From Micromonospora halotolerans (GTDB taxonomy: Bacteria; Actinomycetota; Actinomycetes; Mycobacteriales; Micromonosporaceae): DNA of 64,000 nt. The translations under genes and the position numbers were made by a program. Under the pieces are notes generated by a model. It had not been told where the DNA came from. It ran no database searches and saw only the letters and a list, made by a program, of their open reading frames with translations. The DNA is taken from the NCBI RefSeq assembly GCF_032108445.1, contig NZ_CP134876.1:1674001-1738000 (forward strand). Reading direction: 5' to 3'. This document shows positions 6,566 through 15,959 of this stretch, in pieces; the stretch's first letter is position 1; each line of letters starts with the position of its first letter.

Positions 6566-9500
6566 CCTTGTTGCTCCTTCTGCCCGCTCCCGGCCACTGG
6601 GCCTGAGCCAGACTGCGAGGACTGCTGCCCGCCCGGAGTCCCCTCCGGGCCGGTGGAGTTGCTGTCAGTCGGGTTGTTGCGCCCCCGCTGCACGCCCCGA
6701 TGGTAGGCCGAGAGCAGACCCCGTACGCCTTCCGGCGTGCGGCGCTGCACCGAGGTGGACGGCTTCTCGACGCCACCGGGAACGAGTTGGGCCATCGGCG
6801 TCCGCTTCGGCAGGCCCTTCTGGGTGGTCTCCTCGACCGGGACCTCGGTGGCCTTCGAGGCGGCCCGCCAACCGTCGTCGGCCGCGGTCTGCCAACCGGG
6901 CTGCGGCGGGGCGGCGGGCTGCCGGGTCGGCAGCGCACCGGCGTAACCGGGACGGGCCCCCCCGTTCGTCGCGCCGTTGTCCTGCGGCGCTCCGCCGGCC
7001 GTCGGAGTCTGTGCCATCGGTGTGTTACCTGTCGTCCCGGGTGGTGTCTGCCGCACGGCCCGACCGGCGGCGTCGACCTTGGCGAACTGCTGGGTCGCGG
7101 CGCCGTTGGCCGCCGCCGGCTGCGCCGCGGCCGGCTGGGCCGCGGCCTGCGCTGCCGCCGCCTCCTCGTTGGGCCCCGGCCGTCGGGTGCGGAACCAGGC
7201 CGACTCGAGCTCCCGGAAGATCGGCAGCTCCATCGTCTCGTCCGCGTACCGCTGGCGGTTGCCCGGCTGCTGCGGGGTCGCCGGCCGCGGCGCGGGTGCC
7301 GGTGCCGGTGCCGGTGCCGGCCGGTTGGCGGCCGGTGGCGTCTCCGGACGGGTGACCCGGGGCAGCTCGGTGGTCATGTCCAGGCCGGCGGCGAGCCGTT
7401 CCGGCACCGCCGGAGCCGCGGCCTGCTCGGGCGTGGCGACCGGCGGCCACACCGGCGGGGCGCCGACGTGCGGCGCCGGAGCCGGCGGGGCGGGGCGCTG
7501 CGGCAGCTGGTTCGCCGGAGGCACCGAGACGGGGTGGCCGGCGGCCGGCGTGGCCGACACGGGCTGACCGGAGACCGGCGACGCCGACACGGGGTAACCG
7601 GAGACCGGCGACGCCGACACGGGGTAACCGGAGGTCGGGTAGCCGGAGGTCGGGTGACCCGAGACCGGGACACCGGAGACCGGTGGCAGCGGCGGCGCCG
7701 ACACCGGCGGGACCGGCGGGGCGGAGACCGGCGGCGGGTTGTAGGGCCGGGCCTCCGGGCTGCTCGGCAGCTGCCGCGGGATGGCCGGCTGCTGACCGGT
7801 GGAGGCCGGGTCGGCCTCGGCCGGGTTGCGCCGCTGGGGCAGCGGGTCGATCGGCTGGCCGTTCGGGTTCCGCGGCGTGAAGCCGTCACCGCCGGCCAGG
7901 GGGCCGGCGCCGGTCAGGTCGGACCAGGCCGGCATGGACCGGGCCCCACCCGCGTTGGCCGGGGCGCCCGAGCCGTTGCGCGACGCCGGGTCGAAGGACC
8001 GCCCGCCCAGGGTGACCTGGTTGCCGGACGTGCCGGGGTGCGGGACCGGCGGCGGGGTGTGCGGGCCGTTGCCCAGGGCGGCCAGGGCGCCGAAGGCCGG
8101 CGCGGGTCCGCTCTGGCCGAACGCCGGGACGGGACCGCCGAGCTGCGGGCCGCCGGCCGGGAGGGCCGGCGCGGGCTGGCCGCGGCCGGCGAGGGCCCGC
8201 GGCACCAGGACCGAGGTGGGCAGCGTGACGTCGGCGACGGTGCCCCGGTCGGCGCCGGGCCGCAGCTCGACCTTCACGCCGTGCCGGGAGGCCAGCCGGG
8301 CGACCACGACCAGGCCCATCATCCGGGAGACCGCCACGTCCACCTGCGGCGGCGTGGCCAGCCGCTCGTTCAGGTCGCGGAGCTGCTCGTGGCTGATGCC
8401 GATGCCCCGGTCCTCGACGTAGAGGGAGGCGCGGTCACCCACGCGGCGGGCCTCCACCATGACCTGCGAGTCCGGCGGGGAGAAGGCGGTGGCGTTGTCG
8501 AACAGCTCGGCGACCAGGTGCACCAGGTCGTTGACCGCGTGCGCGGCGACCTCGATGTCCCGGTCGATCACGCCGAACTCGATACGGGTGTAGTGCTCGA
8601 CCTCGGACTGCGCGGCGCGGAGCACGTCGATCAGTGCGGCCGGCTCGCGCTGCACGCGAGTGGAGTCCGCGCCGGCGAGGACCAGCAGGTTCTCGTCGTT
8701 GCGCCGCATCCGGGTGGCCAGGTGGTCGAGCTGGAACAGCTCGGCCAGCCGGTCCGGGTCCTCCTCGCCGCGTTCCAGCCGGTCGAGGTGGCCGATCAGC
8801 CGGTCGACCAGGATCTGCGACCGGCGGGCCAGGTTGACGAACATGGTCGCGACGGAGGCCCGCAGGGCGGCCTGCTCGGCGGCGGTGCGGACGGCCTCCA
8901 GGTGGACGGCGTTGAACGCCTCGGTCACCTGACCGAACTCGTCCTTGCTGCGCACCGGCAGCGGCTCGGCGATCTGGTTGGCCAGCTGCACCGGGGAGAG
9001 CTGGCCGGTGACCTGCGGGTCACGCAGCCGGGCCACCGCCTGCGGCAGGCCGTACTGGGCCACCGAGAGGGCGCCCTGGCGCAGGTCGCGCAGGGAGCGG
9101 GCCATGGAGCGGGCGACCAGGTACGCGAAGAGGATGGCCAGCAGCAGCATGCTGAGCAGCAGGCCGGTCTCCAGGAACACCTGGCGCTGGGTGTCCGACC
9201 GCACCTCGCCGGCCTGGCGTACCACGTTGCCGTCCAGCCGGTCCTCGACCGTGCGGATGAGCTTGGCGTTGGCCACCATGGTGGCGTCCCACTCGTCCGT
9301 GCTGAAGGGCGGCTTCGACAGGTCACCGGAGCTGTTCGCCCGGATGAGGCTGGTGTAGCGGTCCGCCTTGCGCAGGTCGGAGCCGGAGACGGTCTGGTCG
9401 AAGAACTCGGAGTCGGCCTGGTTGGCGACCGCCTTGAAGCTCTCCAGGGCCTGCGTCTGGCCGGTGCCGCTGGCGGTGAACTGCTCGCGCAGGTTCGGGG

Positions 9501-10176
9501 TGAGGCGCTTCCCGTTCAGCGCCTCGTGGACGACCACCCGGCGCTGGGCGAGGTATTCCTTCTGCCGCGCGACCGCGGCCGCGGCGCGCATCCGGTCGCT
9601 CAGGTCGTTGTCGCCGGCGAGCTGGATGGCCGAGTCGCGGATCGTGAGCAGGTCGCTGATCAGGGCCTCGTACGACCGCTGCGCGTCGGCGCTGGTGAGC
9701 TTGCCGTTGGAGACCTGGCTGCGGGTGCCCGGCAGATCGGCCAGCCCCTGGTCGACGTCCTTCAGCCGGTTCTCGAACGTGCGCGGCAGGTCGTCGATCT
9801 CCAAGCGCTGCCGGGAGTAGGGGCCCTTCGCCTGGTCGACCCGCTGGTTGGCCCGGTTGTAGGCCTCCTGGTACTGCGCCCGCGTCTGCACTTCCGTCGA
9901 GCCGAGGAAGAGCACCGAGGCGACCCGCTCGTCCTGGAGGGTGTCGGCCAGGTCACCCGAGTAGGAGATCAGGTTGGCCAGGTCACCGGCTCGATTGGCA
10001 TTGTTGAGCGTCTCCAGGTGGTCGACCAGACCGCTGGTGCCGACCACGACTGTCGCGATGGTCGGCACGATCATGATCAGGCCGAGCTTGGACCAGATCG
10101 GCATGTCGCGGAGCCGGCTGGCCGGCCGGCTCAGACGCGACAGGAAGGAGCCCGCCGTCGTTGGCCGTTTGCTCAC
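6562..10176 (-). CDS. Nitrate/nitrite-sensing-domain sensor histidine kinase of the conservon (CvnA type)
   Basis: A 1204-residue membrane kinase starting at GTG 10176. After a basic N-terminus comes TM1 (about 29-50), an extracytoplasmic helical NIT-type sensor domain (about 55-325), TM2 (about 334-353), a HAMP-like linker, a dimerisation helix with [23 protein letters not shown], and a HATPase domain (about 545-655) with the N-box [12 protein letters not shown] and G-box DRGIGIS. About residues 690-1200 are a disordered Pro/Ala/Gly tail. It includes a 10-residue repeat [10 protein letters not shown] and ends with the elements [34 protein letters not shown] and YHRGVQRGR. The tail elements recur in the protein at 1261-3609. 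No response regulator is adjacent, as in other conservons. The repeated linker probably varies in length between strains. Confidence 0.92.
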   Translation of the reverse strand: MSKRPTTAGSFLSRLSRPASRLRDMPIWSKLGLIMIVPTIATVVVGTSGLVDHLETLNNANRAGDLANLISYSGDLADTLQDERVASVLFLGSTEVQTRAQYQEAYNRANQRVDQAKGPYSRQRLEIDDLPRTFENRLKDVDQGLADLPGTRSQVSNGKLTSADAQRSYEALISDLLTIRDSAIQLAGDNDLSDRMRAAAAVARQKEYLAQRRVVVHEALNGKRLTPNLREQFTASGTGQTQALESFKAVANQADSEFFDQTVSGSDLRKADRYTSLIRANSSGDLSKPPFSTDEWDATMVANAKLIRTVEDRLDGNVVRQAGEVRSDTQRQVFLETGLLLSMLLLAILFAYLVARSMARSLRDLRQGALSVAQYGLPQAVARLRDPQVTGQLSPVQLANQIAEPLPVRSKDEFGQVTEAFNAVHLEAVRTAAEQAALRASVATMFVNLARRSQILVDRLIGHLDRLERGEEDPDRLAELFQLDHLATRMRRNDENLLVLAGADSTRVQREPAALIDVLRAAQSEVEHYTRIEFGVIDRDIEVAAHAVNDLVHLVAELFDNATAFSPPDSQVMVEARRVGDRASLYVEDRGIGISHEQLRDLNERLATPPQVDVAVSRMMGLVVVARLASRHGVKVELRPGADRGTVADVTLPTSVLVPRALAGRGQPAPALPAGGPQLGGPVPAFGQSGPAPAFGALAALGNGPHTPPPVPHPGTSGNQVTLGGRSFDPASRNGSGAPANAGGARSMPAWSDLTGAGPLAGGDGFTPRNPNGQPIDPLPQRRNPAEADPASTGQQPAIPRQLPSSPEARPYNPPPVSAPPVPPVSAPPLPPVSGVPVSGHPTSGYPTSGYPVSASPVSGYPVSASPVSGQPVSATPAAGHPVSVPPANQLPQRPAPPAPAPHVGAPPVWPPVATPEQAAAPAVPERLAAGLDMTTELPRVTRPETPPAANRPAPAPAPAPAPRPATPQQPGNRQRYADETMELPIFRELESAWFRTRRPGPNEEAAAAQAAAQPAAAQPAAANGAATQQFAKVDAAGRAVRQTPPGTTGNTPMAQTPTAGGAPQDNGATNGGARPGYAGALPTRQPAAPPQPGWQTAADDGWRAASKATEVPVEETTQKGLPKRTPMAQLVPGGVEKPSTSVQRRTPEGVRGLLSAYHRGVQRGRNNPTDSNSTGPEGTPGGQQSSQSGSGPVAGSGQKEQQG
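7561..7634. repeat. 30-bp tandem repeat inside the kinase gene
   Basis: Two nearly identical 30-bp units (7561-7590 and 7591-7620, differing only in the first 6 bases) plus a 14-bp partial unit encode [10 protein letters not shown] repeats in the kinase tail. The flanking DNA to about 7680 holds decayed shorter units (VSG/TSGYP). Confidence 0.85.
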
Positions 10177-10177
10177 G

Positions 10178-10368
10178 TCACCGCCCTCGCATTACCGCGT
10201 CCGGCGTTGCCTGTGGGCAACGCCGAGCGACCGACCCGGCGGGTCGGACCTCCGAGATTCCATCACGCCGCCCCCCAAGAAGAAAGCCCAGGTTGTCCCT
10301 CGCCGGAGGTGTGATGAGATGTTGATGCAATTTGATAGCAATCCGTCTGGCCGGAGTCACTGAAGGTA
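10178..10368. other. Divergent intergenic region between conservon kinase and udk-like gene
   Basis: These 191 bases must hold the promoters of the conservon operon and of the kinase-like gene at 10369. The part from about 10310 is A/T-richer (GATGAGATGTTGATGCAATTTGATAG) than anything nearby, which fits promoter DNA. I could not assign unambiguous -35/-10 pairs. Confidence 0.4.
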
Positions 10369-10974
10369 ATGGAACACCCGCACCGCGTCGTCCTGCTCGC
10401 CGGCCCTTCCGGCTCCGGAAAGTCGTATATAGCCCAACGAACCGGACTTCCCGTCCTCTGTCTCGACGACTTCTACAAGGACGGCGATGACCCTACGTTG
10501 CCGCGTCGGAACGGAGAGGTGGACTGGGAGTCCCCGCTGTCCTGGGATGCGGACACGGCGGTGGAAACAATCGCCCGACTGGCCCGGGACGGCAAGGCCG
10601 AAGTGCCGGTTTATGCGATCGGCGCGGACCGTCGGGTAGCCACCCGGCCATTCGACGTCGACGGATCGCCACTTTTCGTCGCCGAAGGGATCTTCGCCGC
10701 CGAGATCGTGGCGGAGTGCCGCCGCCGGGGGCTGCTCGCCGGGGCGTACGCGCTGCGCCGTCCCCGCGGCGCGACCTTCGTGCGCCGGCTCACCCGCGAC
10801 CTGGCCGAGCAGCGCAAGGCGCCCCGCGTGCTGATCCGGCGCGGGGTGGCGCTGCTGCGGGCGGAGCCGGCGGTGCTGCGCCGGCAGACCGGGCTGGGCG
10901 CCGAGGCGGCCCGGGCCGGGCAGGTGCTGCGCCGGGTGGCCGCCCTGCTCGCCGGCCACCCGCGGCAGCCCTGA
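10369..10974 (+). CDS. Uridine kinase-like P-loop kinase
   Basis: A 201-residue cytoplasmic nucleoside/nucleotide kinase-like protein. It starts at ATG 10369 with GAAGG upstream. The Walker A motif GPSGSGKSYIAQ is at residues 12-23, followed by LCLDDFYKDGDDPTLP, the substrate-side DDFYK motif of uridine kinases, and DWESPLSWDAD. Later, VAEGIFAAEIV corresponds to the Walker B region of Udk. It would phosphorylate uridine (and perhaps cytidine) to the monophosphate. The neighbours (adenosine deaminase, cytidine deaminase, thymidine phosphorylase, nucleoside ABC transporter) support a salvage role. It converges on add with no bases between the two stop codons. Confidence 0.75.
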   Translation: MEHPHRVVLLAGPSGSGKSYIAQRTGLPVLCLDDFYKDGDDPTLPRRNGEVDWESPLSWDADTAVETIARLARDGKAEVPVYAIGADRRVATRPFDVDGSPLFVAEGIFAAEIVAECRRRGLLAGAYALRRPRGATFVRRLTRDLAEQRKAPRVLIRRGVALLRAEPAVLRRQTGLGAEAARAGQVLRRVAALLAGHPRQP

Positions 10975-12048
10975 TCAGCCGATCAGCTTGGCGTACGCCG
11001 GCTTGATCACCTCGTCGATGATCTTCAACCGCTCGTCGAACGGGATGAAGGCGCTCTTCATCGCGTTGATGGTGAACCACTGGAGTTCCTTCCAGCCGTA
11101 GCCGAAGGCGTCCACCAGCAGGGCCATCTCGCGGGACATCGAGGTGCCGCTCATCAGCCGGTTGTCGGTGTTGACCGTCACCCGGAAGCGCAGGTCGCGC
11201 AGCAGCCCGATCGGGTGGTCGGCGATCGACGCGGCCGCCCCGGTCTGCACGTTGGACGAGGGGCACAGCTCCAGCGGGATCCGCTTGTCCCGGACGTACG
11301 CGGCCAGCCGGCCCAGCACCGGCGGGTTCCCGGGCGTGATGTCGTCGACGATCCGGACGCCGTGCCCGAGCCGGTCCGCGCCGCACCACTGGATCGCCTG
11401 CCAGATCGACGGCAGCCCGAACGCCTCGCCGGCGTGGATGGTGAAGTGGAAGTTCTCCCGCTGGAGGTACTCGAAGGCGTCCAGGTGCCGGGTGGGCGGG
11501 AAGCCCGCCTCCGCGCCGGCGATGTCGAAGCCGACCACCCCGGTGTCCCGGTGCCGCACGGCCAGTTCGGCGATCTCCTGCGACCGGGCGGCGTGCCGCA
11601 TCGCGGTGAGCAGCGTGCCGACCCGGATCGGGGTGCCCGCCTCGGCGGCCAGGGCGCTGCCCTCCCGGAAGCCGGTGACCACCGCGTCGACCACCTCGTC
11701 CAGGGTGAGGTTCTGCTCCAGGTGCTGCTCGGGGGCGAACCGGACCTCGGCGTAGACCACCCCGTCGGCGGCCAGGTCGAGCGCGCACTCGCGGGCCACC
11801 CGGCGCAGCGCGGGCCCGGTCTGCATGACCGCCACGGTGTGCGCGAACGTCTCCAGGTAGCGCTCCAGCGAACCCGAGTTCGCCGCCTCGGCGAACCAGC
11901 GGCCCAGCGCCTCCGGGTCGGTGGTGGGCAGCTCGTGGCCGGCGTCGGCGGCCAGCTCGACGATCGTCGCGGGCCGCAGACCGCCGTCGAGGTGGTCGTG
12001 CAGCAGCGCCTTCGGGACCTTGACGATGTCCTCGTACGAGATTGCCAT
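10975..12048 (-). CDS. add: Adenosine deaminase
   Basis: A 357-residue enzyme that converts adenosine (and deoxyadenosine) to inosine in purine salvage. Zinc-site and catalytic motifs are all present: HDHLDGGLR near the N-terminus, [14 protein letters not shown] (His-Ala-Gly-Glu), SSNVQTGA and the C-terminal [13 protein letters not shown] with the catalytic Asp. Length and order are normal for bacterial Add. ATG 12048 is the natural start. Its stop codon touches the stop of the convergent udk-like gene. No terminator hairpin lies between them; only a small CTGATC-N4-GATCAG dyad spans the junction. Confidence 0.95.
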   Translation of the reverse strand: MAISYEDIVKVPKALLHDHLDGGLRPATIVELAADAGHELPTTDPEALGRWFAEAANSGSLERYLETFAHTVAVMQTGPALRRVARECALDLAADGVVYAEVRFAPEQHLEQNLTLDEVVDAVVTGFREGSALAAEAGTPIRVGTLLTAMRHAARSQEIAELAVRHRDTGVVGFDIAGAEAGFPPTRHLDAFEYLQRENFHFTIHAGEAFGLPSIWQAIQWCGADRLGHGVRIVDDITPGNPPVLGRLAAYVRDKRIPLELCPSSNVQTGAAASIADHPIGLLRDLRFRVTVNTDNRLMSGTSMSREMALLVDAFGYGWKELQWFTINAMKSAFIPFDERLKIIDEVIKPAYAKLIG

Positions 12049-12099
12049 GCACCGACCCTAGTCACCGACCGTCGCGGAGCGGCACCGGACCGGGCCGGC

Positions 12100-13069
<970 letters not shown>

Positions 13070-13082
<13 letters not shown>

Positions 13083-13699
13083 GGCGGGGTCACTCCTGTG
13101 GGGGCGGGCCGGACCGGGGCCGGCGCGGTGAATCGGGGGGCGAGGTACTGGACGAGCGGCCCGATGGCCAGTGCGAAGAGCAGGGTGCCGGGACCGACCG
13201 TGCCGCCGAGCAGCCAGCCGATAGCGAGCACCACCAGCTCGATGAGGGTGCGGACCCGCCCGATCGGCAGGCCGCGGGCGGCCAGGCCGGTCATGAGCCC
13301 GTCACGGGGACCGGGGCCGAGCCGGGCTCCGAGGTAGAGGGCCGTAGCGACGCCGTTGAGCAGGATGCCGGCGAGCAAAAGGGGAACGCGGCCGACGAGT
13401 GCCCCGACCGGCGGCAGCAGCGCCAGCGTGGCGTCCAGCGCCAGGCCGACCAGCGCGACGTTGGCGACGGTGCCGACGCCGGGCCGCTGCCGCAGCGGGA
13501 TCCAGAGCAGCAGCACCACCAGCGCGACGCCGTTGACCAGCAGGCCCATGGGCAGCCCGGTACGCGCGGCCAGGCCCTGGTGCAGCACGTCCCACGACGC
13601 GAGTCCCAGGTCGGCCCGGACCAGGAGCCCGACGCTGACGCCGAAGAGCGCCAGGCCGGCGAGGAGCCGGACCGCACGGGCCGGCATGCTTGTTGACAT
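13070..13699 (-). CDS. YczE/YitT-type integral membrane protein
   Basis: A 209-residue protein with about five to six hydrophobic helices and the motifs VLVRADLGLASWDVLHQGLA near the N-terminus and LGPGPRDGLMTGLA in the middle, typical of the YczE/YyaS family. Family function is poorly known. The start at ATG 13699 is supported by a promoter on the minus strand with TTGACA (13734-13729), a 17-bp spacer and TAGGTT (13711-13706), ending 6 bases before the ATG, so the message looks leaderless. The next ATG (13686) would be the alternative. It is the first gene of an operon with the FMN reductase and F420 oxidoreductase and is divergent from a MarR gene. Confidence 0.85.
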
Positions 13700-13735
13700 G
13701 TCATCAACCTAGGGCCTCGTTGATGACATGTCAAC
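13692..13735. promoter_or_regulatory. Large inverted-repeat operator between marR-type gene and the yczE-type operon
   Basis: GTTGACATGTCATCAAC at 13692-13708 and its exact reverse complement at 13719-13735 are separated by 10 bases. Each 17-base arm itself contains the perfect palindrome TGACATGTCA. The arms cover the -10, the start codon and the -35 of the minus-strand promoter, and the likely -35 of the plus-strand promoter. This is ideal for one MarR dimer per arm repressing both directions. Confidence 0.85.
13706..13734 (-). promoter_or_regulatory. Consensus promoter giving a leaderless yczE-type transcript
   Basis: Reading the minus strand, TTGACA (13734-13729) and TAGGTT (13711-13706) are separated by 17 bases. 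The ATG at 13699 begins 6 bases after the -10, where transcription would start. On the plus strand, TTGATG (13720-13725) and TAGGCT (13744-13749) are 18 bases apart, and the MarR ATG at 13756 is again 6 bases past the -10. Confidence 0.65.
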
Positions 13736-13755
13736 CATTGGGCTAGGCTCGGCGC

Positions 13756-14229
13756 ATGGACGAACCACGGTGGTTGGACGAGCGGGAGGACCGGGCCTGG
13801 CGCGGCTACCGCCGGATGCGCCGCCTGCTCGACCTGGAGCTGGCCCGGGAGCTGACGCAGGGCGCCGGCCTCTCCGAGCCCGACTACGACGTCCTCTCCG
13901 ACCTCTCCGAGACACCCGACCAACGGCTGCGGCTCAGCGAACTGGCCGACCGGATGCTCTGGTCGCGCAGCCGGCTCTCCCACCACATCTCCCGGATGCA
14001 GCAACGAGGCCTGGTCACCCGGGAGGAGTGCGCCACCGACGGCCGGGGATCGATCGTCGTCCTCACCCCGGCCGGTCGACGGGCCATCGAGGCGGCCGCC
14101 CCGGGGCACGTGGCCGCCGTCCGCCGGCACCTCATCGACCTGCTCACCGCCGAGGAGATCGCGGCGCTGGGCGCGCTGACCCACCGGGTGGTCGACCACC
14201 TCACCGACCGCGCGGCCACGGAGGCGTGA
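13756..14229 (+). CDS. MarR-family transcriptional regulator
   Basis: A 157-residue winged-helix regulator. It contains LRLSELADRMLWSRSRLSHHISRMQQRGLVTREECATDGRGSIVVLTPAGRRAI, the MarR DNA-binding helix plus wing, flanked by dimerisation helices. It is divergent from the yczE-type operon, and the operator between them overlaps both promoters. Autoregulation and repression of the redox operon are therefore likely, with release by a phenolic, quinone or oxidant signal as in other MarR proteins (inference). Its transcript appears leaderless. The 3' end overlaps the rlmA-type gene (GTGA), so the methyltransferase is probably co-expressed. Confidence 0.9.
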   Translation: MDEPRWLDEREDRAWRGYRRMRRLLDLELARELTQGAGLSEPDYDVLSDLSETPDQRLRLSELADRMLWSRSRLSHHISRMQQRGLVTREECATDGRGSIVVLTPAGRRAIEAAAPGHVAAVRRHLIDLLTAEEIAALGALTHRVVDHLTDRAATEA

Positions 14230-15170
14230 CCGTGGACGCCCGCATCCTGACCCGGCTGCGCTGCCCGGTCTGCGGCGAACCGCTGGCCGAGACCACCGCC
14301 GGCACGGCCCGGGCGCTGCGCTGCCCGCGCCGGCACAGCTTCGACGTCGCCCGCCAGGGGTACGTCAACCTGCTCGCCGGCCGCGCCCCGCACACCGGGG
14401 ACAGCGCCGAGATGGTCGCGGCCCGCGCCGAGTTCCTGGCCGCCGGCCACTACGCCGCCGTCGCCGCCGCGCTCGCCGACGCGGCCCGGCGGATCGTGCA
14501 CGGCGGGGACCCGCCCGCCGCGCTCGCCGACGCGGCCCGGCGGATCGTGCACGACGGGGTCGCGCCCGCCGCGAACCCGGCCGGCGGCGACGGGGCGTAC
14601 CCCCTGGTGGTGGACGCCGGCGCCGGCACGGGCTGGTACCTCGCGGCGGTGCTGGCGGCGCTGCCGGACGCGGTCGGCCTGGCCCTCGACGTCGCCAAGC
14701 CGGCGCTGCGCCGGGCGGCCCGCGCCCACCCGCGCGCCGCCGCCGCGCTCGCCGACACCTGGCAGCGGCTGCCCCTGGCCGACCACGCCGCGACGGTGCT
14801 GCTGAACGTCTTCGCGCCGCGCAACGGCGCCGAGTTCCACCGGGTGCTCGACCCGGCCGGCGCCTTGCTGGTGGTCACCCCGGCCGCGGACCACCTCGCC
14901 GAGCTGGTCGACGCGCTCGACCTGCTCCGGGTGGACCCGGCGAAGGCCGACCGGGTGGCCGGCAGCCTGGGCGCCCACTTCACCGAGGAGTCGGCCACCG
15001 AGCACCGGGCCCCGCTGAGGCTCAGCCGCACCGAGGTGGCCACCCTCGTCGGGATGGGCCCGAGCGCCTGGCACGCCGACCGGGCCCGGCTCGCCGAGCG
15101 GATCGCGGCGCTGCCCGAGCCGGTGCCGGTCACCCTCGCCGTGCGGCTCGGCGTGCACCGGCCGCGCTGA
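14226..15170 (+). CDS. 23S rRNA (guanine) methyltransferase, RlmA type
   Basis: A 314-residue SAM-dependent methyltransferase starting at GTG 14226 and overlapping the MarR stop; GTG 14232 is an alternative. The N-terminus carries the RlmA zinc ribbon (LRCPVCGEPL ... LRCPRRHSFDVARQGYVNLL), then the Rossmann SAM site VVDAGAGTGWYLAAVL, and NVFAPRNGAEFHRVL, the NxFxPxNxxE motif of RlmA and the tylosin/mycinamicin-resistance methyltransferases (RlmAII/TlrB). It would methylate N1 of G745 or G748 in helix 35 of 23S rRNA. Between zinc ribbon and SAM domain a 17-residue segment (AALADAARRIVH...) is present twice, an in-frame 51-bp tandem duplication not expected in the family. Confidence 0.85.
   Translation: MTVDARILTRLRCPVCGEPLAETTAGTARALRCPRRHSFDVARQGYVNLLAGRAPHTGDSAEMVAARAEFLAAGHYAAVAAALADAARRIVHGGDPPAALADAARRIVHDGVAPAANPAGGDGAYPLVVDAGAGTGWYLAAVLAALPDAVGLALDVAKPALRRAARAHPRAAAALADTWQRLPLADHAATVLLNVFAPRNGAEFHRVLDPAGALLVVTPAADHLAELVDALDLLRVDPAKADRVAGSLGAHFTEESATEHRAPLRLSRTEVATLVGMGPSAWHADRARLAERIAALPEPVPVTLAVRLGVHRPR
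14464..14553. repeat. 51-bp-period tandem duplication inside the rlmA-type gene
   Basis: The 39 bases at 14464-14502 are repeated without change at 14515-14553, offset 51 bases (17 codons). The identity at synonymous positions indicates a recent duplication. Confidence 0.9.
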
Positions 15171-15177
15171 CCACCGC

Positions 15178-15858
15178 TCAGGTGGACAGGTCCACCTCTT
15201 CCCAGCCGGGCGGCTCGTCGTGGTACGGCCCGCGCAGCATCACGGCCCACTCCAGCGCCCAGCGCCGCTGCCCGATGGCGTTGGCGTCCACCAGCCCGGG
15301 CAGCGCCAGGCCGGCCTCCTCCGCCTCCAGGTACGCCCAGTCCAGGCAGTAGTGCAGGTCCAGCAGGGCGGCCGCGTCGGCCGGGTGCTGCGGGGCGGCC
15401 AGGATCCGGGCGCGCCACTGGCCGAAGTTCTCCCCGGTGACCAGGTTGGGCATCCGCTCGACCAGCCGCTCGTCCACCGGCACGGTGGGGTCCAGCTCCT
15501 TGGCCAGCCCGAGCACCCAGGCCAGCGAGAAGAGCGCGTCGTGGTGCAGCACGAACGACCGGTGGTCGCCCTTGCCCCCCATCACGAACTGCCACTCCGG
15601 CGGGGTCACCATCTCGACGAGGTGCGACTCCAGCAGCCAGCTCATGGCCGCCTGCGCCGGCATCCCGAAGCAGCGGGCCAGGATCACGTGCAGCACCGCG
15701 ATCCGCGCCTCGATCTCCGGGGTGGGGCGCAGCTCGATCTCGTCTCCCGGCTCCCAGACCAGCGGGAACTGCGGGGGCGGCAGCGGGAGGCCCAGCCGGG
15801 ACAGCTCGTCGAGGCTCGCCTCACGAACGGCCCGGGGATCGGGGGCGGGTACGCGCAC
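15178..15858 (-). CDS. DUF4272-like protein
   Basis: A 226-residue soluble protein starting at GTG 15858. Features are a Pro-rich N-terminus, RPTPEIEARIAVLHVILARCFG, HHDALFSLAWVLGLAKELDPT, and a late DLHYCLDWAYLEAEE ... QRRWALEWAVM segment. The helices and the RRWALEWA end match my recollection of DUF4272, a family without assigned function, sometimes found near toxin or secretion loci. Nothing in the neighbourhood indicates a role. It is convergent with the rlmA-type gene with 7 bases between them. Confidence 0.6.
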   Translation of the reverse strand: MRVPAPDPRAVREASLDELSRLGLPLPPPQFPLVWEPGDEIELRPTPEIEARIAVLHVILARCFGMPAQAAMSWLLESHLVEMVTPPEWQFVMGGKGDHRSFVLHHDALFSLAWVLGLAKELDPTVPVDERLVERMPNLVTGENFGQWRARILAAPQHPADAAALLDLHYCLDWAYLEAEEAGLALPGLVDANAIGQRRWALEWAVMLRGPYHDEPPGWEEVDLST

Positions 15859-15959
15859 GGCTCAGGTCCCTGTCTGCTCGCAACGGCTCATCGCCGGTCG
15901 GTCCCCCCTTGGCCTGCGACAATAGCGGCTCGGTCGCCACCGCACCATGACCGAAAAGA

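Noticed and set aside
7561..7680. CRISPR-like repeats
   Set aside because: The 30-bp repeats are contiguous, lack spacers and are in frame in a disordered protein tail.
14226..15170. A dedicated macrolide-resistance methyltransferase marking a biosynthetic cluster
   Set aside because: No biosynthetic genes are in the window. RlmA-type enzymes are common in the core genome.
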